This document shows positions 27,029 to 36,243 of a DNA stretch of 64,000 nucleotides, one piece after another. This stretch comes from Saprospiraceae bacterium. GTDB taxonomy: Bacteria > Bacteroidota > Bacteroidia > Chitinophagales > Saprospiraceae. The position numbers and the translations under genes are program-made. The DNA lies in the NCBI GenBank assembly GCA_029251525.1, contig JAQXDE010000039.1, positions 1-64,000 of the forward strand. The letters run 5' to 3'. Under the pieces are notes generated by a model. It was given only the letters and a program-made list of their open reading frames with translations, was not told the DNA's origin and did not search any database. Numbering within the stretch: position 1 is the first letter of the stretch; each line of letters begins with the position of its first letter.

Positions 27029-29365
27029 TTGAGAGAAAAAATACTCATCATACTTCTTTTTGGGTTATTCCAAATGAATGGAAACTCCCAAGATGCTCTG
27101 GTTAAATCAAAGACTTTGGGGCTGGAATTCTCTGTAAAAGGGGGGTTCTACAATGACTATGTAATATTGGAGCTAAGGTCTCCAGGTGCAAGAATATATT
27201 ACACAACTAATGGATCAAAGCCGACTCGACGCTCAAAAGTTTATGATAAACCAATCGTAGTTAAATCAACTACGGCCATTCGAGCTATTGCTAGAAAAGG
27301 TCGCCGTAAAAGTAACATCAAAGGGCATACTTTTTTTATTGGTGAGGAACCCTCTACTTTTCCTGTTGTCTCTATGTTGGTTCCTCCACAAATTTTATTT
27401 GACGAAGAGAATGGGCTATTTATTGAAGGACCTGATGCAGATTCATCTTATGCAAAGTTTGGGGCAAACTTTTGGAGTAAAAAAGAAGTAAAAATTAATT
27501 GTGAGATTTTCGAAACTGATGGGACTTGTGTTTACAGAAGTAATTCTGGCTTTCGATTATTTGGAGGAATGAGTCGTTTATTTCCTCAGAAATCAATAGT
27601 TCTTGTTGCAAGAGATAAGTATGGGAAAAAACGAATAAAGCATAAGATCTTTGGAAAAGGAACCCCTAAAAAGCATAAATATTTAGTTCTTCGAAATTCA
27701 GGAAGTGATTGGGGGAAAGCTCATTTACGAGATAAATTTATGACAAGCTTGGTGGATGATTGGGATATTGAAGTTCAGGATTCTAGACCTTCTCATGTGT
27801 ATATTAATGGTAAATATTGGGGGATTTATAATATTCGAGAAAAAGTAAATCGGTTCTATTTGCAAGAACATACAGATGTGGATAAGGATAGCTTGGATTT
27901 GATGGAGCATCGAATGAATCGGAAAAGAGGTAGCGCTATTCATTATCAAAAAATGCTCAAATTTATGAAAGAAAACGATTTGAGTGATCCAACTAGTTAT
28001 GCGTATCTCAATTCATTGATGGAAGTTGAAAATTTCATTGATTATAAAGTTGCTCAGATTTTTTTTGATAATCAAGATGCTGGTGGGAACATAAAATATT
28101 GGCGCCCACAAACTCCTACTGGAAAATGGCGTTGGATTTTATATGATACAGATTGGGGATTTGGATTGCATGATGAAAGAGCCTATAGGAATAATAGTCT
28201 TGCCTTTCATACTAAAGAGAATGGACCTGCTTGGCCGAATCCAGAATGGAGCACTTTTATATTGAGGAAATTATTAGAGAATAAAGAGTTTGAGGAAAAG
28301 TTTATCAATCGATTTTGTGATGCATTGAATACTTCTTTTGAAAATAATAATGTTGAAGCAAAGTTAGACGAACACATTAATATGTTGTCTCCTGAAATTG
28401 ATAAACATTTAAAGCGATGGAAACTGAGTAGAAAAAAGTGGGAGTATGAATTGAAGGTCATGAAAAAATTCGGAAAAGAGCGACCTAATTTTACTCGAAT
28501 GCATTTGATGGAAAAATTTAATACAGGTGCAATTGTAAATTTAGAGATAGAGTCTCAAATTGGTGGTTATGTTGTTTTGAATGGGAATGTAAAAATTGAT
28601 AATAGTGTATTTGAAGGAAAGTATTTTGAACGAATTCCTGTTGCTTTGCGAGCAGTTCCAAATTTTGGATATCGTTTTTCACGTTGGGAAGGATTGAGTT
28701 TCAAAAATGTTGATCATGAGTTAATTGTTAGTTTGGAAAAGAGAAAGAGGACAATTTTGAAAGCTGTCTTTGAGAAATATGAACATCCTTTGGCCAATCA
28801 AATTATGATTAATGAGATCAGTTCCAATAATAAAAAAACAGGTGATTGGGTAGAGATTTATAATTCAAGTGAAGAAATAGTTAATGTAAATGATTGGATT
28901 TTCGCAGATTCTAAAAATGGATTTACACTTCCTAACGTGAATTTGGAACCAAAATCGTATCTTATTCTTTGTGAAGATTCATTGGCTTTTCGAAAAAATT
29001 TCCCAGACTATAGTATGCCTATTGTTGGGAATTTAGGTTTTGGGATTAAAAAGAAAAAAGAGCAATTAGGGCTGTATACTGATGGGGGAGCTTCTGTTGA
29101 TAGTACAGCTTATCATATTGTACCGTTGGATTCAATTTTTACGATGAGCCTATTATTACCACATTTAGATAACTCGGATATGGAAAATTGGGAAATTATA
29201 CGAGGTAATGGAACACCAAGTAAAGAGAATCCATTCTATTTACAAAGCTTAATAAAAGCACAACAAGATTTATATTTGCGAATAGGAGTAGCAATAGGTA
29301 TTTTGTTAAGTTGTTTTATTGTTTTAAGTTTTAGAAGGCGAAAAGAATTAAAAAGAACGGCTTAA
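27029..29365 (+). CDS. membrane-anchored CotH-kinase/lamin-tail protein
   Basis: A 778-residue multidomain protein. In order: a signal peptide (MREKILIILLFGLFQMNGNS), a chitobiase C-terminal-like domain (about 30-100: RIYYTTNGSKPT), and a CotH kinase-like domain (about 105-450) with the signature YDTDWGFG near residue 373. Then come a bacterial-repeat-like module (about 510-585), a lamin-tail domain (about 590-680: INEISSNNKKTGDWVEIYN), and a C-terminal membrane helix (about 748-768) followed by RRRKELKR. CotH proteins are atypical kinases that phosphorylate secreted proteins. The tail should leave the body facing the periplasm. The start is TTG; the first ATG (27074) would delete the signal peptide. 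Confidence 0.82.
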   Translation: MREKILIILLFGLFQMNGNSQDALVKSKTLGLEFSVKGGFYNDYVILELRSPGARIYYTTNGSKPTRRSKVYDKPIVVKSTTAIRAIARKGRRKSNIKGHTFFIGEEPSTFPVVSMLVPPQILFDEENGLFIEGPDADSSYAKFGANFWSKKEVKINCEIFETDGTCVYRSNSGFRLFGGMSRLFPQKSIVLVARDKYGKKRIKHKIFGKGTPKKHKYLVLRNSGSDWGKAHLRDKFMTSLVDDWDIEVQDSRPSHVYINGKYWGIYNIREKVNRFYLQEHTDVDKDSLDLMEHRMNRKRGSAIHYQKMLKFMKENDLSDPTSYAYLNSLMEVENFIDYKVAQIFFDNQDAGGNIKYWRPQTPTGKWRWILYDTDWGFGLHDERAYRNNSLAFHTKENGPAWPNPEWSTFILRKLLENKEFEEKFINRFCDALNTSFENNNVEAKLDEHINMLSPEIDKHLKRWKLSRKKWEYELKVMKKFGKERPNFTRMHLMEKFNTGAIVNLEIESQIGGYVVLNGNVKIDNSVFEGKYFERIPVALRAVPNFGYRFSRWEGLSFKNVDHELIVSLEKRKRTILKAVFEKYEHPLANQIMINEISSNNKKTGDWVEIYNSSEEIVNVNDWIFADSKNGFTLPNVNLEPKSYLILCEDSLAFRKNFPDYSMPIVGNLGFGIKKKKEQLGLYTDGGASVDSTAYHIVPLDSIFTMSLLLPHLDNSDMENWEIIRGNGTPSKENPFYLQSLIKAQQDLYLRIGVAIGILLSCFIVLSFRRRKELKRTA

Positions 29366-29374
29366 AGCATAGAG

Positions 29375-29437
29375 GAAACAAATTAAAAAGGAGAGAATGG
29401 AAAGTTTATTTTCATTCTCTCCTTTTTAATTTGTTTC
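29375..29437 (+). terminator. unusually long perfect inverted repeat / terminator
   Basis: A 25-base arm (29375-29399) is perfectly complementary to 29413-29437 around a 13-base loop. The GC-rich centre is GGAGAGAATG/CATTCTCTCC, flanked by A5 and T5. It follows the CotH gene and precedes the K+ channel gene. The inner part is a normal terminator; the outer AAACAAATT/AATTTGTTT extension is longer than needed. Confidence 0.75.
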
Positions 29438-29481
29438 TTCCAAGCAGGGCTTGTTTAGTTTTGAGGTAAACCCACTACAAA

Positions 29482-30420
29482 ATGGCAGAGAATAAAAAAG
29501 GAAAAATTACGCTAGAAGATCTGGGATATGGTTCTGGTTTGCAATCTAAAAAAAGATTTATTAATAAAAATGGAAGCCTTAATGTAGAGAGAACAGGATT
29601 TTCGAATTGGACACTTTATCATCAGTTGACGGAAGCATCATGGATTGGGTTTTTTATGTATGTTATATTTTATTATGTTTTAGTGAATAGCATTTTTGCA
29701 ATAGTTTATTTATTAATTGGTGTTGAATCATTTGGAGGAGTTGACTCCGGAAAACTAGTTGAAAATTTTAGTCAGACGTTTTTTTTTAGTGTACAAACTT
29801 TTACTACCGTAGGATACGGGATGATGAACCCAATTGGAATGGCTGCTAACTGGGTGGCTTCATTAGAAGCTTTAGTTGGATTATTATCCGCGGCAGTTGC
29901 AACGGGGTTATTATTTTCAAGATTTTCAAGACCAGTTGCTCAAATTCTTTATAGTAAAAACGCAGTAATTGCTCCTTTTCAAAATGGAAAAGCTTTCATG
30001 ATTAGGGTTGCAAATACGAGGGATAATAAAATTATGAATTTGGAGGCAAAAATTAGTGCAACTTGGCATGAAGAAGTGAATGGCGAGGAGATTAGAAAAT
30101 ATGCTTTATTGAAATTAGAGCGGGATCGAGTTTTCCTTTTCCCTCTGAGTTGGACGATTGTTCATCCCTTGAATGAAGAGAGCCCTTTTTATACTAAAGG
30201 AGAAGAAGAATTAGAGAAAATGAACGTAGAGTTTTTAGTAATGTTGGAAGGGTATGATGAGTCGTATAATCAAATGATTTATTCAAATACATCTTATACT
30301 TGCGAAGAGATTATTTGGAATGCGAAGTTTAAGATAATGTTTCATTCTAATAATGAAAAAGGAACGATATTAGAATTAGACAAAATAAATAATATTGAAT
30401 TAATAGATGAAATTTTATAA
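29482..30420 (+). CDS. inward-rectifier potassium channel (KirBac-like)
   Basis: The 312-residue protein has an N-terminal slide helix region, a first membrane helix (about 52-78), a pore helix and the selectivity filter TVGYG (109-113). The second membrane helix (about 122-146) is followed by a cytoplasmic immunoglobulin-like Kir domain (about 150-300: PFQNGKAFMIRVANTR). This order matches bacterial Kir channels, which conduct K+ across the inner membrane as tetramers. Its gene sits alone between the CotH gene and the convergent LpxD-like gene, 20 bases from the latter. Confidence 0.92.
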   Translation: MAENKKGKITLEDLGYGSGLQSKKRFINKNGSLNVERTGFSNWTLYHQLTEASWIGFFMYVIFYYVLVNSIFAIVYLLIGVESFGGVDSGKLVENFSQTFFFSVQTFTTVGYGMMNPIGMAANWVASLEALVGLLSAAVATGLLFSRFSRPVAQILYSKNAVIAPFQNGKAFMIRVANTRDNKIMNLEAKISATWHEEVNGEEIRKYALLKLERDRVFLFPLSWTIVHPLNEESPFYTKGEEELEKMNVEFLVMLEGYDESYNQMIYSNTSYTCEEIIWNAKFKIMFHSNNEKGTILELDKINNIELIDEIL

Positions 30421-30440
30421 CAAAAGCTAATTTCTTATCA

Positions 30441-31355
30441 TTATTTTTTAGCGAGCATTCTCACCGCCGCCATTTCTCGATAATATTGTCGAGCTTCGAT
30501 AGCAGGAGCCCCAAAATATGTTTTACCTCCTTCCAAGGTTTTAGATACGCCTGACTTGGCAAGGACAATTGCTTTTGCTCCAATGCGTATGCTTTGAGCT
30601 ACCCCAACTTGACCATAAAGTGTGACATTATCTTCGATAACTGTTTTCCCCCCAATTCCAACTTGTGCTGCAAAGAGGCAATTTTTTCCGACAATTACTC
30701 CGTGACCGATATGAACTTGACAATCTAATTTTGATCCCTCGCCAATGATGGTATCTCCAGAAACGCCTTTGCTAATTGTACAAGCTGCACCAATGTCAAC
30801 TCGATCTTCAATGATCACTCGACCTCCTGATCTCCACTTCTTGAAACTTTCTCCATTTCTTTTAAAATAAAAAGCATCTGTCCCAATAACACTTCCTGAA
30901 TTAACTACACAATGATCGCCAATAAAGGTGTGTTCATGAATAATAACATTGGATTGGATATAAGTATATTTTCCAATTTTCACATTGGGAGCAATCATGA
31001 CATTTGGTTCAATGATCGCCGATGGATGGATAATTGCTCGATCACTTATCTCTTGATTTAAAGGTTCAAAAGGGCGAAAACTTTTAATTATTTTATTGTA
31101 AACTTCAAAAGGTTGATCGCAAAATAACAATGCTTTTCCCGGGGGACAATTTACTCTTTTATTTAAAATGATAATTGAAGCAGAGGAGTTAAGAGATTTT
31201 TGAAAATATTTTTCAATATCAACAAAAGTAATATCGCCTATTTCTACTTTATGAATTTCATTGATCCCCGTAGCAGCAATGGAATTATCTCCAATGATTT
31301 CGCAATGATATTTTCCAGCAATTGCGAGGATAGGAATAGGTGTTTTGAATTTCAT
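30441..31355 (-). CDS. LpxD-like hexapeptide-repeat acyltransferase
   Basis: The 304-residue protein has a small N-terminal domain (about 1-95) resembling the UDP-binding part of LpxD. It is followed by a left-handed beta-helix of hexapeptide repeats (about 100-260: IIEPNVMIAPNVKIG, IGHGVIVGKNC) with a catalytic His in GHGV. LpxD adds the second acyl chain of lipid A precursors. This one is shorter than the usual 340 residues and has no lpxC, fabZ or lpxA next to it, so it may be the second LpxD-like paralogue often found in Bacteroidota. polA lies upstream on the same strand, 57 bases away. Confidence 0.75.
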   Translation of the reverse strand: MKFKTPIPILAIAGKYHCEIIGDNSIAATGINEIHKVEIGDITFVDIEKYFQKSLNSSASIIILNKRVNCPPGKALLFCDQPFEVYNKIIKSFRPFEPLNQEISDRAIIHPSAIIEPNVMIAPNVKIGKYTYIQSNVIIHEHTFIGDHCVVNSGSVIGTDAFYFKRNGESFKKWRSGGRVIIEDRVDIGAACTISKGVSGDTIIGEGSKLDCQVHIGHGVIVGKNCLFAAQVGIGGKTVIEDNVTLYGQVGVAQSIRIGAKAIVLAKSGVSKTLEGGKTYFGAPAIEARQYYREMAAVRMLAKK

Positions 31356-31412
31356 TTCATTATTTTTAAAAGCTTTCTATTTTTTCAACTGGGAGGCCTT
31401 ATATATTCTAAA

Positions 31413-34247
31413 TTAATGTGCTTCTAACCAATCTTTACCGGTATCCATTCCAACCAAGATCGGAACTTGTAAATTTGGCATTGCATTTTTCATTTCGTTT
31501 TCAATAATTGGTTTTACCTTTTCTAATTCAGGCTTAAATACATCAAAAACTAATTCATCATGGACTTGTAAAATCATTTTGGTTTTGAAGTTTCCATCTT
31601 TCAAAGCTTTATGAATATTGATCATAGCAATTTTGATCATGTCTGCAGCTGAACCTTGAATTGGAGTATTGATTGCTATCCTTTCGGCATTACTTCTGAT
31701 TAGACCATTTCTAGAATTGATGTCTCGTAATTTTCTTTTCCGTCCTAATAATGTTTTTACGTAGCCATGCTCTCTAGCGAATTCCACCGTTTCATCCATA
31801 TAAGTTTTCAAACCATTATACTGTGCGAAATAATTGGAAATCAATTCGGTTGCCTCTTTTCGTTTAATGTCTAATTGTTGAGAAAGGTTAGTTGCACCTG
31901 CGCCGTAGATGATAGAGAAATTGACGGTTTTTGCATTTCGTCTTTCATCAGGGGTAACTTCTTCAAGCGTTTTTCCATAAACCTTTGCAGCTGTAGCTTG
32001 ATGAATATCATGACCTGCTTGGAAGGCTTCAAGCATCGCTTCGTCTTTACTAATTTCAGCAATGAGACGTAATTCAATTTGTGAATAATCTGCAGCCAAT
32101 AAAATATGATCTTTATCACGAGGGATAAATGCTTTTCTAACTTTTCGACCTTGTTTCGTTCGAATTGGAATATTTTGCAAATTTGGGTTGTTTGAACTTA
32201 ATCTTCCGGTTGCTGCTAAAGCTTGATTGAAAGAAGAGTGAATACGTCCAGTTTTGGGATTTACCATGTTTGGAAGTGCGTCGACATAAGTCGATTTTAA
32301 TTTTGTTAGACCACGGTAGGTTTGGATTTTTTCAACAAAAGGATATGTCTTTGCAAGTTCTGTCAATTTAGATTCATCAGTTGAGAATTGACCAGTTTTT
32401 GTTTTTCTCCAACGGTAAGGGATTTCCATTTTAACAAAGAGAACCTCTCCTACTTGTTTTGGGGAGGCTATATTAAATTCAACCTCAGCTTCCTTGTGAA
32501 TATCTTTTTTTAAATTTTCAACTTCTGCTTCCAATTCTTTAGAATAATTCTTTAAGAATTCTGAGTTCAATTTAATTCCTTCAAATTCTAAATCAACCAA
32601 AACATTGATTAGCGGCTCTTCCAGCTCATTGTATAGTTTTTCTAATTTTTCTTCTTTGAGAAGAGGTTGTAATTCACTTTGTAATTGTAATGTTACATCA
32701 GCATCTTCTGCAGCATACTCACCTGCTTTCTCTACTGAAACATCTCGCATGGTTAATTGCTTTTTTCCTTTTTTTCCAATCAAAGTTTCGATGGATACGC
32801 AATCATAGCCTAAATAAGATTGAGCGAGAAAGTTCATATTATGTCGTAATTCTGGCTCTAATAAATAATGAGCGACCATTGTATCAAAATATTTTCCTTT
32901 CACTTCGATTCCATACCATTTTAGGATCAAGGAATCATATTTTATATTTTGTCCTACTTTAACAATTTTTTCATTTTCAAAAAGTGGCTTAAATTCATCA
33001 ACTATTTTTTTCGCTTCTGTAAGATCAACCGGAATAGGAACATAGAAACCCTCATGTTTTTTTATGGAAAAAGACATACCGACCAATTCTGCCTCGTTGG
33101 CATCAATTCCTGTTGTTTCTGTATCGAAGCAAATGGAATTTTCTTTAGATAAAAGTTGAATTAATTCTGCTCGTTTTTCAAGTGAATCAGTTAACTCGTA
33201 ATTATGATCAACGTTAGTTATATTTCTTTCAGCAATTGAAAACTTAGGAACGAAGGCATTATTATCTGTGTAAATATGTTTTTTAAGTTCCGCATCACCA
33301 AATAAACTTCCTTGTGTCCCGCTTTTATCATCATTCTTGACCTTTGATTGGGTAGCTGGCATATTGGCATCCTCTATCCCCAAGATTTGTTTTCCTAGGG
33401 TTTTAAATTCAAGTTCTCTAAATAATTCAGTAAGACTATCTCTATTAAATGGTTCAACAATATATTTTTTTGCATCAAATTGCACTGGAACATTTATGTC
33501 TATTGTTGCTAATACTTTTGATAATCTTCCTTGTTCTTCAAATGCGATTACTTTTTCTTTTTGTTTTCCTTTAAGCTTATCAGTATTCTCATAAAGACCT
33601 TCCATCGAACCATAAAGTTTGAGTAATTTAACTGCAGTTTTTGCACCAATTCCTGGTATGCCAGGAATATTATCAACTGCATCTCCTTGCATTCCTAAGA
33701 TATCAATAACTTGATCGATACGTTCGACATCCCATTTTTCTAGGACTTCTTTTTTACCAAGTACTTCCACATCACCACCTGACCGAGCAGGTTTATACAT
33801 AAATACTGTATCTGAAACTAGCTGTGCATAATCTTTATCTGGAGTCACCATGTAAACTTCAAAACCTTCTTTCTCGGCCTGCTTTGCCAAGGTTCCAATC
33901 ACATCATCAGCCTCGAAACCTTCCTTGGTGACAACTGGAATATTAAATGCTTTGATAATTTTTTTGATTATTGGAATGGCAATGGAGATTGGTTCGGGCT
34001 GAGCTTCTCGATTGGCTTTGTATTCTTTAAACATTTCATGTCGAAAGGTTGGACCCTTTAAATCAAAAGAGACAGCAATGTGAGAGGGTTTTTGTTTTGC
34101 TAAAATATTCCATAGGTAACGAGTAAATCCAGTTACTGCTGAAACATCCATTCCTTTAGAATTTATTAATGGACGTGTAATAAATGAATAATGTGCTCGG
34201 TAGACTAAGGCATGCCCATCAAGAAGGAATAATTTTTTTTCAGACAT
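31413..34247 (-). CDS. polA: DNA polymerase I
   Basis: A 944-residue three-domain enzyme. The 5'-3' nuclease domain (about 1-290) shows FLLDGHALVYRAHY and GMQGDAVDNIPGIPG. The 3'-5' exonuclease-like domain (about 345-535) keeps the acidic pair in CFDTETTGID and AAEDADVTLQL. The polymerase A domain (about 560-944) has ADYSQIELR, the O-helix region RRNAKTVNFSIIYG, and VHDELVFDV. It fills gaps and removes RNA primers. All catalytic acids of the three activities appear intact. The LpxD-like gene follows on the same strand. Confidence 0.97.
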   Translation of the reverse strand: MSEKKLFLLDGHALVYRAHYSFITRPLINSKGMDVSAVTGFTRYLWNILAKQKPSHIAVSFDLKGPTFRHEMFKEYKANREAQPEPISIAIPIIKKIIKAFNIPVVTKEGFEADDVIGTLAKQAEKEGFEVYMVTPDKDYAQLVSDTVFMYKPARSGGDVEVLGKKEVLEKWDVERIDQVIDILGMQGDAVDNIPGIPGIGAKTAVKLLKLYGSMEGLYENTDKLKGKQKEKVIAFEEQGRLSKVLATIDINVPVQFDAKKYIVEPFNRDSLTELFRELEFKTLGKQILGIEDANMPATQSKVKNDDKSGTQGSLFGDAELKKHIYTDNNAFVPKFSIAERNITNVDHNYELTDSLEKRAELIQLLSKENSICFDTETTGIDANEAELVGMSFSIKKHEGFYVPIPVDLTEAKKIVDEFKPLFENEKIVKVGQNIKYDSLILKWYGIEVKGKYFDTMVAHYLLEPELRHNMNFLAQSYLGYDCVSIETLIGKKGKKQLTMRDVSVEKAGEYAAEDADVTLQLQSELQPLLKEEKLEKLYNELEEPLINVLVDLEFEGIKLNSEFLKNYSKELEAEVENLKKDIHKEAEVEFNIASPKQVGEVLFVKMEIPYRWRKTKTGQFSTDESKLTELAKTYPFVEKIQTYRGLTKLKSTYVDALPNMVNPKTGRIHSSFNQALAATGRLSSNNPNLQNIPIRTKQGRKVRKAFIPRDKDHILLAADYSQIELRLIAEISKDEAMLEAFQAGHDIHQATAAKVYGKTLEEVTPDERRNAKTVNFSIIYGAGATNLSQQLDIKRKEATELISNYFAQYNGLKTYMDETVEFAREHGYVKTLLGRKRKLRDINSRNGLIRSNAERIAINTPIQGSAADMIKIAMINIHKALKDGNFKTKMILQVHDELVFDVFKPELEKVKPIIENEMKNAMPNLQVPILVGMDTGKDWLEAH

Positions 34248-34396
34248 AATATTTAGATATTGTTGATTGGTAGAAAGAAATTAGTTTCTACTTGCTGATT
34301 CATTTTTTATAAAGATAATATAGGACAAAACTAATCAAAATGAGAGGGAAAAAGAAAATAAGAGGATTTGTAACACGTGGTTTTTTAACATAAAAA

Positions 34397-34422
34397 TACC
34401 CACTCTATTTTTGGAGTGGGTA
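34397..34422 (-). terminator. terminator of the DUF3078 gene
   Basis: TACCCACTC (34397-34405) and GAGTGGGTA (34414-34422) form a perfect 9-bp stem. On the reverse strand it is followed by TTTTTATG. It lies 63 bases after the DUF3078 stop. Confidence 0.8.
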
Positions 34423-34484
34423 AAGTGTAAAATATGTTTGAGTTGGATATAAAATAAATCGCAACTCAAGGTATAGTTTATTAT

Positions 34485-35489
34485 TTATTTTGAAATAGTA
34501 TAAGTTAATCCTACTAATAAATATGTCTGTAAAGGGTTATCACCTTTGTATGTGCTATCGTCAAAGTTATCAATGGTGATTATTTCTGGATTAACAACTG
34601 TTGGATCAGCCAGGAAAGTATTATAGCTTTCTTGTTTATTTTTTCTCAAGCCAAATTCAACTCCGACTCCAATTCCTTTGAAAGCAGTAAAATTAATTCC
34701 ATTTATCCAGGTCCAGTTAGAGAAATTGTTAGCATCGGAGTAACTAACAAAAGCAGAAAGGTTTGTTCTCCAAGCAATCCCCATAGGTAACGCTTGTTTA
34801 TAATCTGCTACAATTTTACAACCAAGTGAGGAAATGTACGAAACATTATCTTTGGCCATTACAATATTGTAATTAAAAGGATGAAAAACTACAACTAAAT
34901 TTTGGATTGGTGTCCAAGTTGCTCCTGCTCCTAGATCTAAGTATCCAGGATTATTGAAGTTGTTTAAAAAAGTTGATCTGTACTCACCAAGTGCAGAAAC
35001 TGCCCATTGGGAATTTATTTTGTAGCCAAATAACGAAGATAGATTGATTGCATCTGCTGTCGTTTCAAAACGAGTAGTGTCTGCTAAATCTTTATCGTCC
35101 TTGTCTATGATTAATTTAGTTTTGGCTACATTAATATTTAAGCCATTTTTCCAAAAATATTTCTTTTGATTGAGATTGGCAAAGGCTCCACCTGTTAATC
35201 CGTAATTAATTAATTGCGCATTTGGGTTACCTGCTCCTAACCATTTATCAAATTGAGAAAAATTAGCTCCAATAGTTCCAGATGCTCCAATCTTCCAGTC
35301 AGGATAAACAATCAACTTCTTTTTGATACCAGCGATTTCCTCTTCAAGTGCTTTTACTTCAGCATTTTTTGTAGCAACCGCAGCTTGCTTCTCATTAAGC
35401 ACTTTTTGCATCTCTTCAGTTGTTTGTGCATTCAAAAGATTAGTCATCAAGAAAACTAAAATAAGAATTGAAATAAATTTTGAATTCAT
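34485..35489 (-). CDS. DUF3078 outer-membrane protein
   Basis: The 334-residue protein has a signal peptide (cut after LLNAQ, about residue 21). A short coiled coil follows (about 25-57: EEMQKVLNEKQAAVATKNAE). The body is a DUF3078 beta-barrel (about 60-334) with the family motif NFSQFDKWLGAGNPNAQLINYGL, shown here only in part. The last strand ends YLLVGLTYTISK. The family is outer-membrane and of unknown function. The gene stands alone, with the broken sigma-factor gene upstream on the same strand. Confidence 0.82.
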   Translation of the reverse strand: MNSKFISILILVFLMTNLLNAQTTEEMQKVLNEKQAAVATKNAEVKALEEEIAGIKKKLIVYPDWKIGASGTIGANFSQFDKWLGAGNPNAQLINYGLTGGAFANLNQKKYFWKNGLNINVAKTKLIIDKDDKDLADTTRFETTADAINLSSLFGYKINSQWAVSALGEYRSTFLNNFNNPGYLDLGAGATWTPIQNLVVVFHPFNYNIVMAKDNVSYISSLGCKIVADYKQALPMGIAWRTNLSAFVSYSDANNFSNWTWINGINFTAFKGIGVGVEFGLRKNKQESYNTFLADPTVVNPEIITIDNFDDSTYKGDNPLQTYLLVGLTYTISK

Positions 35490-35549
35490 TTTTTAATTGT
35501 TGTTTTTTGTATGAAATATTTTTCTAAAATAAGAACAATAATAAGTCAT

Positions 35550-35942
35550 TTAAGACTTTAATTTGCTCTGAAGCAAAATTATGTAAAGGAATAATAATTC
35601 TATGTCTTCAACTTCTTCGATAGTATCAGGTGCATCATCTACCTCTTCAGAAAAATGTTTTTTTCTCTTTTTCTTTTTCTAATAATATCAACACAAAAAT
35701 TATAGTTGATTGAATAAACCCAAGTGGAAAATTCAGACCGACCATTAAATTTTGAGAGTTTTAGAAAAGTTTTTTGAAAATCTCTTGGCTCGTGCGTCAT
35801 TTTTTTAATAAAAAATATACTTACTATATATTTTACCAGAATACCCTTGGTACAGTATATTGAAATAGCCAGGTCTTTGAGTTTTGATAACTAATTCGAC
35901 TAAATCAAAGTTTTCCAGTTTTCTTTTCCCTTGCGTTGACAA
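35550..35942 (-). pseudogene. degraded ECF-type RNA polymerase sigma factor
   Basis: Three reverse-strand frames together give the N-terminal two-thirds of an ECF sigma factor. The first frame, from a TTG at 35942, reads LVELVIKTQRPGYFNILYQG and on through YSGKIYSKYIFY to a stop. The second gives KTFLKL, SKFNGRSEFSTWVYSINYN (region 2.3/2.4-like) and VDIIRKRKREK before a stop. The third gives HFSEEVDDAPDTIEEVEDIE, typical of the linker between regions 2 and 4, then runs to a stop at 35550. Region 4.2 is missing. At least two frameshifts and probable small deletions separate the pieces, so the gene cannot make a normal product. Confidence 0.8.
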
Positions 35943-35993
35943 CGGGTATTGAAGTACATAGGTTGTTGAAAAAAACTAAATATTAGTTTCTAT

Positions 35994-36023
35994 AAAATAA
36001 AAGGTCAAATCGCCTTTTATTTT
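35994..36023. terminator. orphan terminator-like hairpin
   Basis: AAAATAAAAGG (35994-36004) and CCTTTTATTTT (36013-36023) pair perfectly around an eight-base loop. No intact gene ends near it on either strand. With the reverse -7 box at 36073 it would bound a transcript of about 70 bases. Confidence 0.5.
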
Positions 36024-36072
36024 GCTATCGTCAGGAACATTTTAAATTTGAAAAAACACATTTTTATTATCG

Positions 36073-36080
36073 CAAATGTA
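36073..36080 (-). promoter_or_regulatory. candidate -7 box pointing at the sigma remnant
   Basis: TACATTTG on the reverse strand matches TAnnTTTG exactly. No clear TTG stands at the right distance. It could be the former promoter of the broken sigma gene or of a small RNA ending at the hairpin 35994-36023. Confidence 0.35.
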
Positions 36081-36243
36081 ACGAATCCGCAGAAAATAAC
36101 ACTTGTTATCTGATTTTTTGCATCGAGTAAAATTTGAAATACTTTATTTACCAGTGATTACACTGATTTATTTATTTTTTTAAATATTTTTAGCCTTTTA
36201 AATATTTGATGAAGAAATCGTAAAATTTTCCAAAATATTATCA

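Larger units (their letters stand above)
35490..36243. other. 754-base gap holding gene remains and an orphan hairpin
   Basis: No intact gene is present. The gap contains a degraded ECF sigma factor gene on the reverse strand (35550-35942), a terminator-like hairpin (35994-36023), and a reverse -7 box (36073-36080). The 160 bases before the M28 peptidase gene show no consensus promoter. Confidence 0.6.

Noticed and set aside
32690-32962. 90-codon forward frame inside polA
   Set aside because: It is antisense to a clearly coding exonuclease region.
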